Program-made: the position numbers and the translations under genes
NCBI RefSeq assembly: GCF_015751765.1
Contig: NZ_JADOTX010000001.1
Location: forward strand, 1,860,001-1,924,000
Length of the DNA: 64,000 nucleotides
Direction: 5' to 3'
From: Micromonospora ureilytica
GTDB lineage: Bacteria > Actinomycetota > Actinomycetes > Mycobacteriales > Micromonosporaceae
The notes under the pieces: generated by a model
What the model was told of the DNA's origin: nothing
The model's input: only the letters and a program-made list of their open reading frames with translations
The model's database searches: none
Shown here: piece after piece, positions 1 to 8,092 of the stretch
Layout: each line of letters opens with the position of its first letter
Position numbering within the stretch: position 1 is the stretch's first letter

Positions 1-285
1 ATTGATCTTGTGTGATCCCGTGTGCGTCAGGTCTTCCCGCTTCAGCAGCACCGTCACACCGAGTTCGGCCGACAGTCGCAGGGCCGGTGTCAGCGGGGTC
101 GGCCGTCCCGCGTACGCCGACAGCAGCGCGCCGAGGGTGCCGCGGAACCCGGGATCGGCCCACGCCTCCGAGAATGCCTCGGCGACAGCCTCGCAGGCGG
201 GGATCAGGGATTCCGGGACGTATCGCCCGCCGTAGCTCCCGTATCGCCCGGGAACGACTGTCGGCCGCACTGTTATAGAACTCAT
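1..285 (-). CDS. trpB: Tryptophan synthase beta chain, N-terminal 95 residues (cut by window edge)
   Basis: TrpB condenses indole with L-serine to tryptophan using PLP. Reading the minus strand from ATG at 285 gives an open frame to the window edge. It contains the family signatures GRYGSYGGRYVPE (residues 13-25) and LKREDLTHTGSHKIN near the end. Lys93 in HTGSHKIN is the expected PLP Schiff-base lysine. The rest of the gene lies outside the window, so whether a trpA follows is unknown. The start sits six bases after a good -10 box, so the mRNA is probably leaderless. Identity is very secure; whether this is the main trp-operon copy or an extra stand-alone copy cannot be told. Confidence 0.94.
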   Translation of the reverse strand, partial: MSSITVRPTVVPGRYGSYGGRYVPESLIPACEAVAEAFSEAWADPGFRGTLGALLSAYAGRPTPLTPALRLSAELGVTVLLKREDLTHTGSHKIN

Positions 286-320
286 ACGACAGTTATAGAA
301 CAGTCTGGCCACCCTGGCAA
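272..320 (-). promoter_or_regulatory. trpB promoter with two 20-bp-spaced operator-like repeats
   Basis: On the minus strand TTGCCA (positions 315-320) and TATAAC (292-297) are separated by 17 bp, close to the sigma-70-type consensus, and the ATG follows six bases later. The decamer GTTATAGAAC occurs twice on the plus strand, at 272-281 and 292-301. One copy overlaps the -10 box and the other lies just inside the coding region, exactly 20 bp (two helical turns) apart. Each copy has GTT and AAC ends, a partial dyad. This arrangement fits repression by a dimeric regulator binding one DNA face; the regulator is not identified. Confidence 0.7.
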
Positions 321-376
321 TAGCAGCTTCGCCGCGTCATCCCGTCGACAGGCCCCGCAGGGCACGGTCCGCTTCG

Positions 377-382
377 TAGAAT
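377..382 (+). promoter_or_regulatory. -10 box of a leaderless MOSC gene
   Basis: TAGAAT lies seven bases before the ATG at 390, which has no convincing Shine-Dalgarno sequence. Transcription would start at or next to the ATG. No good -35 box was seen at 17-18 bp. Confidence 0.45.
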
Positions 383-389
383 TCCTGCC

Positions 390-860
390 ATGCCGGAGAT
401 CGTCGAGTTGCTGGCCTCGCCCGTGCACCGCTTCCTGGGCCGGCCCGCCGACGGCCCGGCCCCGGCCCCGCCCGGCGAGCTGGTCGACGCCATCCGGATC
501 CGGGCCGGCCTCGGCATCCTCGGCGACAGGTACTTCGGCCAACAGGCACACCGCGACGCCAGCGTCACAGTCATCGCCCAGGAGTCGCTGCCGGTCGGCA
601 TCGGCCTGGCCGAGGTGCGGCGCAACATCCTCACCACGGGAATCGCCGTGGACGAGTTGATCGGCAGAGTGCTGGTGCTGGACTCCGGCGACGGCCCGGT
701 CAGGCTGCGAGTCAACCGGGCGGCCCGGCCCTGCGCCTGGATGGACGTCACCGTCGGCCCGGGGGCGTGGAAGGCGCTACGCACCACCGGCGGCATCCGC
801 TGCACACCCCTCAACGACGGCACCCTGCGCGTCGGCCCGATCGACGCCCTCGTCAACTGA
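390..860 (+). CDS. MOSC-domain protein
   Basis: 156-residue single-domain MOSC protein. MOSC domains are sulfur-carrier beta-barrel domains related to the C-terminus of molybdenum cofactor sulfurase and to YiiM/YuaD. Visible hallmarks are the GILGDRYFG stretch (residues 42-50), the RRN motif (77-79) and the conserved cysteine in RPCAWMD (Cys115) expected to carry the persulfide. No beta-barrel N-domain or ferredoxin domain is attached, so it is a minimal stand-alone form. It is divergent from trpB with about 100 bases between; a leaderless start fits the -10 box at 377-382. The metal or substrate it acts on cannot be deduced. Confidence 0.8.
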   Translation: MPEIVELLASPVHRFLGRPADGPAPAPPGELVDAIRIRAGLGILGDRYFGQQAHRDASVTVIAQESLPVGIGLAEVRRNILTTGIAVDELIGRVLVLDSGDGPVRLRVNRAARPCAWMDVTVGPGAWKALRTTGGIRCTPLNDGTLRVGPIDALVN

Positions 861-1023
861 GGAAAGGGCTCGACGCCGGCGCTGCGAACCCGGCTGGCGG
901 ATTCGGCGAGGTGACGCCCCGACGGGCCGCTGCGTGGTAGAACCAATCCGCGCATCGGCTCGCAGGTCTCCGGGCAGCCGGGGGCATTGCCGGACGGGAC
1001 CTCATCCGAACAGAGGTGATGCA

Positions 1024-1551
1024 GTGAACCTCGAGCTGCGGCAGCTCATCGAGGAGCTGCGCGCTGATCTGGCCGATCGGCCGGAGAGCCTGGCGTACGC
1101 CGAGTTCGGCGAGGGGGCGGCCATCGATGCCGTACCGGCAGGGCTCCCGGCCGACCTGCGGGATCTCCTACTGGTGGCCGACGGGCTGCGCGCGGGTCGG
1201 GTCGAGCTGGCGTCCTCGTCGACCCTTCCCGGGATCCAGTACCACCTGGACTTCGCTCCGGACTTCTCGTCCATCCCACAGGACCGGGCGGGCTGGCTGG
1301 TGGTCGGCACCCGCAGCGACGAGCCGATCCTCATGGATCGTGGCACGGGAGCGATCTGGTACTTCCCGCCGAACGGCACCGAGTGGTTCATGGCCGACGC
1401 GTTCGAGGAGCTCGCCCCCGACGTGGAATCCTTCGTGGACTACTACCTGCTCGGGCCGGGCTACGCCGACCTGACCCCCGCCGACGACAGATGGTTCGCG
1501 TTCCTCGACGAGCAGGGCCTGCTCGACGAGGACGACGAGGATGGGAGCTGA
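1024..1551 (+). CDS. SMI1/KNR4 (SUKH)-like protein
   Basis: 175-residue soluble protein read from GTG at 1024, chosen because GAGGTGATG sits just upstream; longer in-frame starts lack a ribosome site. The order is an alpha-helical N-terminus, LPADLRDLLLVADGLRAG near residue 45 and an acidic C-terminus (LLDEDDEDGS). This resembles SUKH/SMI1-KNR4 proteins, many of which are immunity proteins to secreted toxins or housekeeping proteins of unknown role. No toxin gene is adjacent, so an immunity role is not supported here. It ends one base before the oppositely oriented next gene. Confidence 0.55.
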   Translation: MNLELRQLIEELRADLADRPESLAYAEFGEGAAIDAVPAGLPADLRDLLLVADGLRAGRVELASSSTLPGIQYHLDFAPDFSSIPQDRAGWLVVGTRSDEPILMDRGTGAIWYFPPNGTEWFMADAFEELAPDVESFVDYYLLGPGYADLTPADDRWFAFLDEQGLLDEDDEDGS

Positions 1552-1552
1552 G

Positions 1553-1930
1553 TCAGACCGGGCTGATGTGCGCGGCCAGGATCCGCCAACCGTGCCGGTC
1601 GTCGTGCACCCACGTCCGGGTGTAGCGCAGCCGCGCCGTGAACGGCGCCCCCTCGGCGACGCCGGACACCCGGCCCAGGAAGAACGTCACCCCCGTCGTG
1701 CCGACGACGAGCAGGTCCAGTTCCTCCTCCACCAACTCCTGGACGACCAGGCGGCGGTCCCGGTGGGTGGCCAGGTCATCCTGCTTGCTGTGCGTACGCC
1801 CATCCGGACCGATGGCGATCAGCTGGTCGACCAGCAGCTGATCGAGGGCGGCGACGTCGCCGGCCAGTTGGGCGGCCTGCAGGGTGCGCTCGGCGTCGAG
1901 CAGCTCAGCCTCGCGTGCGCTGTCCGGCAT
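1553..1930 (-). CDS. NTF2/SnoaL-like (DUF4440-type) protein
   Basis: 125 residues with the small cone-shaped NTF2-like pattern: an N-terminal helix pair (EAELLDAERTLQAAQLAGD), then LLVDQLIAIGPDGRTHSKQD, and a beta-rich C-terminus ending ARLRYTRTWVHDDRHGWRILAAHISPV. The tryptophan-rich last strands are typical of DUF4440-like members, which include polyketide cyclase and ketosteroid-isomerase relatives as well as proteins of unknown function. GGGAGG eight bases before the ATG supports the start. The stop is two bases from that of the convergent SUKH-like gene. Substrate unknown. Confidence 0.7.
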   Translation of the reverse strand: MPDSAREAELLDAERTLQAAQLAGDVAALDQLLVDQLIAIGPDGRTHSKQDDLATHRDRRLVVQELVEEELDLLVVGTTGVTFFLGRVSGVAEGAPFTARLRYTRTWVHDDRHGWRILAAHISPV

Positions 1931-2035
1931 CGTGGCATCCTCCCGTTCGGGTCCGACCCGGTGTCACAGTCGGTCCGGGCTGTCCGCATTGTGACAGCCA
2001 ACGTGGCCTGGGCGGGCGGGGATCGCCGCCGACGT

Positions 2036-2587
2036 TCACAGACTAAGGCGAATCCGTACGACGGTCTCACCGGGGCCGGTGAGCACGGCGACGTCGTCAC
2101 AGATCTGCTCCACGATCGCCAGCCCGCGACCCCGCACCGAGTCCGTGGCCGGCATGCTCCGGCCGAGCGCCCGTGTCGGCCCGTGGTCGACCACGTCGCA
2201 GAACAGCTGGCCGGGCTCGGCCCAGAGCCGGACCCAACCGCCGCCGGTGGTGTGCTGCAACGTGTTGGTGGCCAACTCGCTGACCGCCAGCGTCAACAGC
2301 TCCACCCGCTCGCGCGACAGGCCGCGTGCCAGCGCCCCGGCGCTGACGAACGCGCGCAGCGCTCGTACGTCGGTCGCGACCTGATACGCCATGGTGTCCG
2401 CGGCGTGCGTGCGAACACTCTGCTCGACCACGGCCTCCCGTCGCTCGCCCCGCATCAGCCCGCCCGATCGGGCTGCCCGGCCAACGGCACCGCGACCCGC
2501 GTGGGTGTCGTGGGCGTTCGAGCCTCGAAGTGCGCCATCGGGCAGCGGCAACCCTTCTCGTAGCGACAGCTGTTGTCGCCACATCAT
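2036..2587 (-). CDS. RsbW/SpoIIAB-like ATP-binding regulatory kinase
   Basis: 183 residues from ATG at 2587 (AAGGGG upstream); an internal ATG at 2455 is also possible because the first 45 residues are low in conservation features. The C-terminal 130 residues form a GHKL HATPase_c_2 domain: the N-box SELATNTLQHT, the G1-like VDHGP and the glycine-rich RGRGLAIVEQIC. Such stand-alone kinases act as anti-sigma factors or PP2C-linked switch kinases in actinobacteria. No anti-anti-sigma or sigma gene is adjacent, so its partner is encoded elsewhere. The start region overlies a short 30-base repeat at 2647-2700. Confidence 0.75.
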   Translation of the reverse strand: MMWRQQLSLREGLPLPDGALRGSNAHDTHAGRGAVGRAARSGGLMRGERREAVVEQSVRTHAADTMAYQVATDVRALRAFVSAGALARGLSRERVELLTLAVSELATNTLQHTTGGGWVRLWAEPGQLFCDVVDHGPTRALGRSMPATDSVRGRGLAIVEQICDDVAVLTGPGETVVRIRLSL

Positions 2588-2646
2588 GTCACCCACCGAC
2601 CCCTTGGCCGTCTCGTCCGTTCGGCGGCTGATCACCTGCGGGCCGG

Positions 2647-2700
2647 CCCGACCGGCCGCACCGGTCCGGCAGGGCACCCGACCGGCCGCACCGGTCCGGC
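2647..2700. repeat. Two-copy direct repeat, 24-base unit with 30-base period
   Basis: The 24-base unit beginning CCCGACCGGCCGCACC occurs at 2647-2670 and again at 2677-2700 without mismatch, separated by AGGGCA. It lies between the RsbW-like gene and the SDR gene. Only two copies exist, so it is most simply a small slippage duplication. Confidence 0.8.
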
Positions 2701-2712
2701 CGGAGAGTCGAG

Positions 2713-3549
2713 TCAGGGACCCGCGTCGAAGGCGATCGACTCGCTCAACTCCCGCCACCGCGCGTCGGACGCGGCGAGGGCCTCGGCGGCTGCTCCGGCA
2801 GCCGCCACGGCGTCGGCGCCGAGCAGCAGTCGGAGCGGCGGTTCGTCGACCCGGGTGATTCGGATGATCGCCTGGGCGGCGCGGGCCGGATCGCCCGGCT
2901 GGGCGCCGCTGGCCTGGCGCAGCCGCTGCACGGCCGGGTCGATGACCGGCCGGTACGGTTCACTGATCGGCAGGGCGCTCATCGACGAGCCGGCCCAGTC
3001 GGTGCGCAGCCCGCCCGGCTCGACAGTGGTGATCCGGATCCCGAACGCCTCGACCTCTTTGGCGAGCACCCCGGAGAAGCCGCTGACCGCCCACTTGGCG
3101 GACTGGTACGCGCCCAGGCCCGTGCTCGCGACCCGGCTGCCGACACTGGAGATCTGCACGATGTGCCCGCGCCCCTGCTCACGCATCACCGGCAGCGCGG
3201 CCCGGGACAGGTTGACCACTCCGAAGAAGTTGGCCTCGATCTGCGCCCGGAAGTCGTCCTCCGACATGTCCTCGATCGCGGCGACGTCGGCGTACCCGGC
3301 GTTGTTGACCAGGATGTCCAGCCGTCCGAACGTGTCCACTGCCGTGCGCACGGCGGCGCGGGCGGCGGCGGGGTCGTTGACGTCGAGAGCCACAGCGCGG
3401 ACCTGGTCACCGTGCCGGTCGACCAGGTCGTCGAGCTGCGCCGGGTTGCGCGCGGTGGCCACCAGGTGGTCGCCGTCGGCCAGGACGGCCTCGGCGAGGG
3501 CGCGGCCGAGACCACGCGAACAGCCGGTGATGAGCCAGACTCGCGGCAC
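2713..3549 (-). CDS. Short-chain dehydrogenase/reductase
   Basis: 278-residue classical SDR. The GTG at 3549 is chosen because GAAGGGA lies just upstream. The Rossmann cofactor motif TGCSRGLGRALAE is near residues 8-20, the structural NNAG motif follows LDILV, and the catalytic Ser-Tyr-Lys set is visible as QISSVGS and YQSAK. The TGxxxGxG plus arginine pattern (CSRGLG, ATARN) favours NADP(H). The long C-terminus (VDEPPLRLLLG) is typical of the 'oxidoreductase, SDR' group frequent in actinomycetes. It follows a SnoaL-like gene on the same strand with a 34-base gap, so the two are probably co-transcribed. Substrate unknown. Confidence 0.9.
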   Translation of the reverse strand: MPRVWLITGCSRGLGRALAEAVLADGDHLVATARNPAQLDDLVDRHGDQVRAVALDVNDPAAARAAVRTAVDTFGRLDILVNNAGYADVAAIEDMSEDDFRAQIEANFFGVVNLSRAALPVMREQGRGHIVQISSVGSRVASTGLGAYQSAKWAVSGFSGVLAKEVEAFGIRITTVEPGGLRTDWAGSSMSALPISEPYRPVIDPAVQRLRQASGAQPGDPARAAQAIIRITRVDEPPLRLLLGADAVAAAGAAAEALAASDARWRELSESIAFDAGP

Positions 3550-3583
3550 GGCGTTCCCTTCGGGTAGGTGGACCGACTCGCCG

Positions 3584-3916
3584 TCAGGGACGGATGTCCA
3601 GGGCACCGATCAGCTCGTCGCGCAGGGTGAACCGGTACCGCAGCTCGATCGGGCTGCCGGGAAAGTCGCCGGACACCCGGGTGATGGCCAGATACGAATC
3701 GCCCGCCTGCGGTGTGACCCGGACCGGCTCGGCGGTGTACGAGTAGGCGTCCATCGTCTTCTGTCGCCAGGCGCGGATCGAAGCCCGCCCGTCGTACAGC
3801 CGATCCTCGTCGGCGACGCTCGCCGTGTCCGCGAAGCAGGCGACGAAGGCGTCCAGATCCCGCTCGTTGACGGCCCGGAAGTACCTGTCGATCACGTCGG
3901 GCAGGTCGAGGGCCAT
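3584..3916 (-). CDS. SnoaL/NTF2-like protein, upstream partner of the SDR
   Basis: 110 residues from the ATG at 3916, picked over the in-frame ATG at 3934 because AGGAGGAG lies five bases before it. The N-terminal LPDVIDRYFRAVNERDLDAF and the following FADTASVADEDRLYDGRASI are classic for SnoaL-like polyketide cyclase/ketosteroid isomerase-type domains. It is first in a two-gene unit with the SDR, a common pairing; together they may transform a small hydrophobic ketone, but this is inference. Confidence 0.8.
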   Translation of the reverse strand: MALDLPDVIDRYFRAVNERDLDAFVACFADTASVADEDRLYDGRASIRAWRQKTMDAYSYTAEPVRVTPQAGDSYLAITRVSGDFPGSPIELRYRFTLRDELIGALDIRP

Positions 3917-4096
3917 CTGCTCCTCCTGCGGCACGGGCCGCCGTCGGGCAGCCGTCGGGTTCCCGGTCCGACCTCACCGTACGAGAAGCGGACGGCACCG
4001 CGCCGAGCAACCGGCAGAACCATCCCGCTCCGGCTGCCGGGTTTGCTGCCGGTGGGCCCGGGTAGCCACGCGTTTCCGAAAGCGAAGGGCGGGGGC

Positions 4097-4483
4097 ATGG
4101 CCGAGCTGGCGTTCGTCGACAAGGTTGCGGCACGGGCGGGTGTTTCGCCGGAGCAGGCACGCCCACTGACCGAGGCGGTCCTGCGAACCCTCACCGAGCG
4201 GCTCAGCGGCGGGGAGGCGGGCGCGATGGCCCCCCACCTGGCCGCCGAGCTGAGCCCGCTGCTGGTCAAGGCCGCCGAGCCGGCGGAAACGTTCGACTAC
4301 GACGAGTTCCTGCGCCGGGTGGCCGACCGGGCCGGGATCGACCGTCCGGCCGCCGAGCGGGGCACCCGCGCGGTGCTCCAGACGATGCACCGGGTGGTCG
4401 GGCACCGGGAGTTCGAGGACGCCCTGGCCCAGCTCCCGGCGGACCTGCGGGCACTGGCGCAGCCCTTGCCGCACGGCCCCTGA
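4097..4483 (+). CDS. DUF2267 protein
   Basis: 128 residues with the two-lobed helical pattern of DUF2267: an N-terminal half (ELAFVDKVAARAGVSPEQA, LTEAVLRTLTERLSGGEA, LAAELSPLLVK) and a repeated-looking half (FDYDEFLRRVADRAG, RAVLQTMHRVVG, EFEDALAQLPADLRAL). Length is usual for the family. GGGCGGGGGC precedes the ATG. Family function is not established; related proteins respond to stress in actinobacteria. Monocistronic on the plus strand, divergent from the SnoaL-like gene. Confidence 0.75.
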   Translation: MAELAFVDKVAARAGVSPEQARPLTEAVLRTLTERLSGGEAGAMAPHLAAELSPLLVKAAEPAETFDYDEFLRRVADRAGIDRPAAERGTRAVLQTMHRVVGHREFEDALAQLPADLRALAQPLPHGP

Positions 4484-4555
4484 CCGACGCCCGCCGGACG
4501 CCCCGGGTGCCGGTGACCGTTCGGTCCCTGGCGCGCTGCCACGACACCGGATCTA

Positions 4556-4581
4556 CTGTGCGTTACCGATCGAACGCGCAG
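4556..4581. promoter_or_regulatory. 26-bp dyad upstream of the HAF-repeat gene
   Basis: CTGTGCGTT (4556-4564) and AACGCGCAG (4573-4581) form a 9-base inverted repeat with one mismatch and an 8-base spacer, about 60 bases before the next start codon. It could be an operator or a small RNA hairpin in the leader. Confidence 0.4.
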
Positions 4582-4642
4582 TGGTGGTGGCTCCGTGCCC
4601 GTCCGCCGGGTCGTCGCCGCTCCGATCCGAGGAGCGTCCCCC

Positions 4643-5611
4643 GTGCCGTCCATGGTGTCCCCGCGTCCCCTGCTGACCGCAGCGACGACAGTCGTCGCGC
4701 TGATCACCCTCGCCCCAGCTCCGGCCGCCGCGTCCCCGCACGGCTACCGGGTCGTCGACCTCGGCACCCTGAGCGGAGGCGACGGCGCCGCCACGGCGAT
4801 GAACGACCGCGGCGACATCGTCGGCTGGAGCACCGTCGCCGGCGGCGCCCGGCACGCCGTGCTCTGGCGCCACGGTGTCATCACCGACCTGGGCGTGCTG
4901 CCGGGCGACACGGATTCGGCCGCCGTGGACGTCAACGAGTTCGGCGACGTGGCCATCACCTCCTTCGGCCCGGACTACCTGACCCGCGCGGTGCTCTGGC
5001 GCGACGGCCGGCTCCGTGACCTGGGCACCCTGGGCGGGGAGAACAGCGTGGCGATCGGGATCAACGACCGGCGGCAGGTGCTCGGCACCAGCGAACCGGC
5101 CGGCGAGATGCCGCACCGCTTCCTGTGGCGCAACGGTGTCTTCACCGACCTGGGCCTGGAGTACTTCTACGAGTTCACCGCCGACTTCAACAACGCGGGC
5201 GACGTGGTGGGCGGGTTCAACGTGCCGCCGCAGGACTACCCGTGCACCTGCGTCGGCGGTCTCCTGCGCAACGGCGTCTTCACCCAGATCGGCAGCGAGG
5301 CCATCGGGATCAACAACAGGGGCCAGGTGGTGGGCGCGGCGAACGGGCGGGCGTTCCGCTGGCAGAACGGGACACTGACCGACCTCGGCACGCTCGGCGG
5401 CGACTGGAGCCGAGCCACCGCGATAAACGACCGGGGCGACGTGGTGGGCCAGAGCACCACCACCGCCGCGTGGCGCCCGTTCCTCTGGCGCAACGGGGTG
5501 ATGACCGACCTGACCACCCGGGGCGTGGGGGACACCGACTCGATCGAGGACGTCAACATCCGGGGCCAGCTCGTCGGCGCGCGGGGGAACCGGCCGGTGC
5601 TGTTCCGCTGA
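4643..5611 (+). CDS. Secreted HAF-repeat protein
   Basis: 322 residues from GTG at 4643 with GGAG eight bases upstream. A Sec-type signal peptide (about residues 1-31, ending PAAAS) is followed by roughly six repeats of about 40-45 residues with the core DLGTL(G/S)GG...A.A(I/M)NDRG(D/Q)(I/V)VG.S, the HAF repeat, named for its His-Ala-Phe. The repeats probably build a beta-propeller-like extracellular domain. Each repeat pairs a LWR(H/N)GV.TDLG strand with the following ND-G turn. There is no catalytic domain and no anchor motif, so the protein is expected to be released or loosely wall-bound. Biological role unknown. Confidence 0.85.
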   Translation: MPSMVSPRPLLTAATTVVALITLAPAPAAASPHGYRVVDLGTLSGGDGAATAMNDRGDIVGWSTVAGGARHAVLWRHGVITDLGVLPGDTDSAAVDVNEFGDVAITSFGPDYLTRAVLWRDGRLRDLGTLGGENSVAIGINDRRQVLGTSEPAGEMPHRFLWRNGVFTDLGLEYFYEFTADFNNAGDVVGGFNVPPQDYPCTCVGGLLRNGVFTQIGSEAIGINNRGQVVGAANGRAFRWQNGTLTDLGTLGGDWSRATAINDRGDVVGQSTTTAAWRPFLWRNGVMTDLTTRGVGDTDSIEDVNIRGQLVGARGNRPVLFR

Positions 5612-5630
5612 GCGGCGGCCTTTCGCGCGG

Positions 5631-5665
5631 CTGACCGGCGGGGCGCGGCCTGACCCGCCGGTCAG
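5631..5665. terminator. Bidirectional hairpin between convergent genes
   Basis: CTGACCGGCGGG (5631-5642) pairs perfectly with CCCGCCGGTCAG (5654-5665) around an 11-base loop. It lies between the convergent HAF-repeat and lectin-dehydrogenase genes; there is no U tract, usual for high-GC actinomycetes. Confidence 0.7.
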
Positions 5666-5686
5666 ACCACGCCCCGTCGTCCGAGG

Positions 5687-8092
5687 TCAGCCGGTTACCC
5701 CGCTACTGACCACCCACTTCTGGTGTGCGCCACCCGCGTACGTGCCGAGCTGGATCTGGGTGCCGTCGGCGGTGTTACCGCCGGCGGCCTCCAGGATCTT
5801 GCCGGACTGCGGGTTGCGGATCGACCCGTCGCTCTGCGGCTGCCAGACCTGCGCGCCGGTGCCGTTGCAGGTCCAGAGCTGAACCTTCGTGCCGTTCGCG
5901 GTGCCGGCGTTGTCCACGTCCAGGCACTTGCCGAGCACCCGGTACGTGTCCCCGACCCGCGTCCACGACTGCGCGGCGGTGCCGTTGCAGGTCCAGAGCT
6001 GGATCTTCGTGCCGTCGGCGGTGCCCGCGTTGTCGACGTCCAGGCACTTGCCGCCGACGCCGGTGATGGTGCCACCGGTGGGCGGCGGCGGACTGCCCGG
6101 GATGGAGTTGAGCGTGTACCACGCCTCGGTGCTCCACAGTGACTGGCCGCTGGTGGAGGTGAACGGGCGGGGCGAGCGCAGGTGCACCACCCGGCCGGCC
6201 TTGCGACCGGCCACCGCGAGGCTGACCTTCTTTCCGTCCGCCGACAGGGTGGCCGATGTGACGGTAAGCGTCTCCTCGTCGATCTTCGGCCCGCCGTAGC
6301 TCGACGTCGCCACGTACCGCCATTGCTTGATCTTGTAGCGTGCGGCCAGCTCGGCGGCGGTCTCCGCCGAGACGGGCTGGGTGTACTCCACCTCGAAGCC
6401 GGTCGTGGTGGCGCGCATCGCGAGCATCTCGAACGTGGTGGCGGTGTTCGGGGTGAGCTTCTGCAGGCCGTACGCCAGCTTGCCGGTCTGGCCCCAGTTG
6501 CCGCCCGCGCCGAGCCCGCCGACGTAGATCGCGCCGTCCGGGCCGACGTTGACCTCGGAGACACCCGCCTCCAGGCCCTGGGTGAGCCGGAACAGGGCGC
6601 CCTGGTACTCGCCGTTGACCTTCTCCACATTCGCCCGTTGCAGGCCGCCGTACGTCACGTCGCCGATGACGAACTGGCCTGCGTACCGGCCGCTGGTCAG
6701 GTAGAGCGGCGTGCTGGGCGAGTTGGCGATCTCGTTCTGCGGCATCCACAGCACCGGCTGGGTGACCAGGGCGGTGTCGAACGGCCCGGCCGGGTTCGTG
6801 AAGTGGTTGAAGAACCGGCCCTGCTTGACGTGCACCAGCTTCGACGAGGGCAGCCAGCCGCCCTGGTTGTCGGTGACGAAGATGCCGCCCTCCGGGCCCC
6901 AGCCGATGCCGTGCGGCGTACGAAGGCCGCCGGCGACGTAGCTGACCGCGCCGGTGTCCTTGTTGACCTTGAGTGTGGTGCCGCGGTTGGTGGCGGGTTG
7001 CGGGTTGGTGGTGGCGCCGCCGGAGTTGATCGACACCGACAGGTTCAGATAGAAGAACCCGTCCTGGTAGAGCAGGCCGAACGCGAACTCGTGGAAGTTG
7101 CCGCCGTACGGCCAGGTGGCCACGGTCTCCAGGCGCTCGGCCGCCTCGTCACCGCCGGTGTTCACCAGTCGGGTCAACCGCTGCTTCTCTGTCACGTAGA
7201 CCACCCCGTCGACGACCTTGAGCCCCATCGGTTCCTTCAGGCCGCCAGCGATCTTCTTGGTGGTCACGTTGCCCGGGCTCGTCGATCCGCCGGTGTTGCC
7301 GAGGATCCAGACCTCGCCGTCCTGGGAGGTGCCGGACTGGTCGCTGCCGCCCCAGGTGCTGATGACCAGCCGGCCGTCGGCCAGCCAGTCCATGCCGGTG
7401 ACCTTCGGCTGGAAGCCGCTGGGCCGCAGGTTGGTGAGCGTGTAGCCGGGGTGCACGCCGGTCAGCGGCAGGCCGTCGCCGGGGGAGTCGGAGACCCCCT
7501 CGCACTCCTTGCGCCCCGGTGCGGTCACCCGGACCACGCCGGCGTCGGTGCTCAGCGCCGAGTTCGGTACGACAGCGAAGGTCGACGAGCCGGGCGTCTT
7601 CCACTCCAGGGTGATCTGCTGCCCGCCCCCGCGCTCGAAGTGGTCGATGCGCAGCGCGTGCAGGCCGGCGGTGAGGGTGACCGTGCCCTCCTTGGGCGGG
7701 GTCGCGCCGTGCAGGCCGTCATGGTTGATGACCACGGCGTTGTCGATCGACAGCTTGGATCCGTCGTCGCTGCTGAGTCGGAACGTGTAGCTGCCGGCCT
7801 GGGTGGTGGTGATGTTGCCGAGCACCTGCGAGACGAAGTTGTCCTCGAAGCCGAAGTCGGCCGCCGAGGTCCAGTTGATCGTGGACATCAGCTTGTCCAC
7901 GTTCGGGGTCTGCGCGGGCTTGAGCGTGCACAGCTCGGAGAGGGGCACCTGCACGTCGAAGACGCGCAGCGTGACACCCGGTTCCTGCGCGGGGGCGGCG
8001 TTGGCGGGGACGGCCCAGAGGCCGGCGGCGAGGACGAGTGCGAGCGCACCCAGGACGGGATGGTGGAGTCGGCGTAGCAGGCGTGTGCCCAT
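5687..8092 (-). CDS. Secreted PA14-like / sugar-dehydrogenase propeller / ricin-B lectin protein
   Basis: 801 residues with GGAGGAA before the ATG. Order: signal peptide (1-32, ending PANA); a PA14-like carbohydrate-binding region (about 40-190; YTFRLSSDDGSKLSID is the diagnostic stretch); a beta-propeller like sorbosone/glucose dehydrogenases (about 215-650; GMDWLADGRLVISTW, RTPHGIGWGPEGGIFVTDNQG, EVNVGPDGAIYVGG); and a C-terminal ricin-type beta-trefoil (about 670-801) with three QxW-like repeats, two of them almost identical (GKCLDVDNAGTADG / GKCLDVDNAGTANG). It probably oxidises or binds a polysaccharide-derived sugar at the cell exterior. Monocistronic; a long dyad lies upstream at 8201-8239. 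Confidence 0.85.
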   Translation of the reverse strand: MGTRLLRRLHHPVLGALALVLAAGLWAVPANAAPAQEPGVTLRVFDVQVPLSELCTLKPAQTPNVDKLMSTINWTSAADFGFEDNFVSQVLGNITTTQAGSYTFRLSSDDGSKLSIDNAVVINHDGLHGATPPKEGTVTLTAGLHALRIDHFERGGGQQITLEWKTPGSSTFAVVPNSALSTDAGVVRVTAPGRKECEGVSDSPGDGLPLTGVHPGYTLTNLRPSGFQPKVTGMDWLADGRLVISTWGGSDQSGTSQDGEVWILGNTGGSTSPGNVTTKKIAGGLKEPMGLKVVDGVVYVTEKQRLTRLVNTGGDEAAERLETVATWPYGGNFHEFAFGLLYQDGFFYLNLSVSINSGGATTNPQPATNRGTTLKVNKDTGAVSYVAGGLRTPHGIGWGPEGGIFVTDNQGGWLPSSKLVHVKQGRFFNHFTNPAGPFDTALVTQPVLWMPQNEIANSPSTPLYLTSGRYAGQFVIGDVTYGGLQRANVEKVNGEYQGALFRLTQGLEAGVSEVNVGPDGAIYVGGLGAGGNWGQTGKLAYGLQKLTPNTATTFEMLAMRATTTGFEVEYTQPVSAETAAELAARYKIKQWRYVATSSYGGPKIDEETLTVTSATLSADGKKVSLAVAGRKAGRVVHLRSPRPFTSTSGQSLWSTEAWYTLNSIPGSPPPPTGGTITGVGGKCLDVDNAGTADGTKIQLWTCNGTAAQSWTRVGDTYRVLGKCLDVDNAGTANGTKVQLWTCNGTGAQVWQPQSDGSIRNPQSGKILEAAGGNTADGTQIQLGTYAGGAHQKWVVSSGVTG

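Noticed and set aside
2573..4096. Long plus-strand frame preceding the DUF2267 ATG
   Set aside because: It is antisense to the SDR and SnoaL-like genes; true coding starts at 4097 with its own ribosome site.
6182..8077. A 631-codon plus-strand frame opposite the lectin-dehydrogenase
   Set aside because: Third-position GC mirror of the real gene; low-complexity Arg/Gly/Val composition, no domain.
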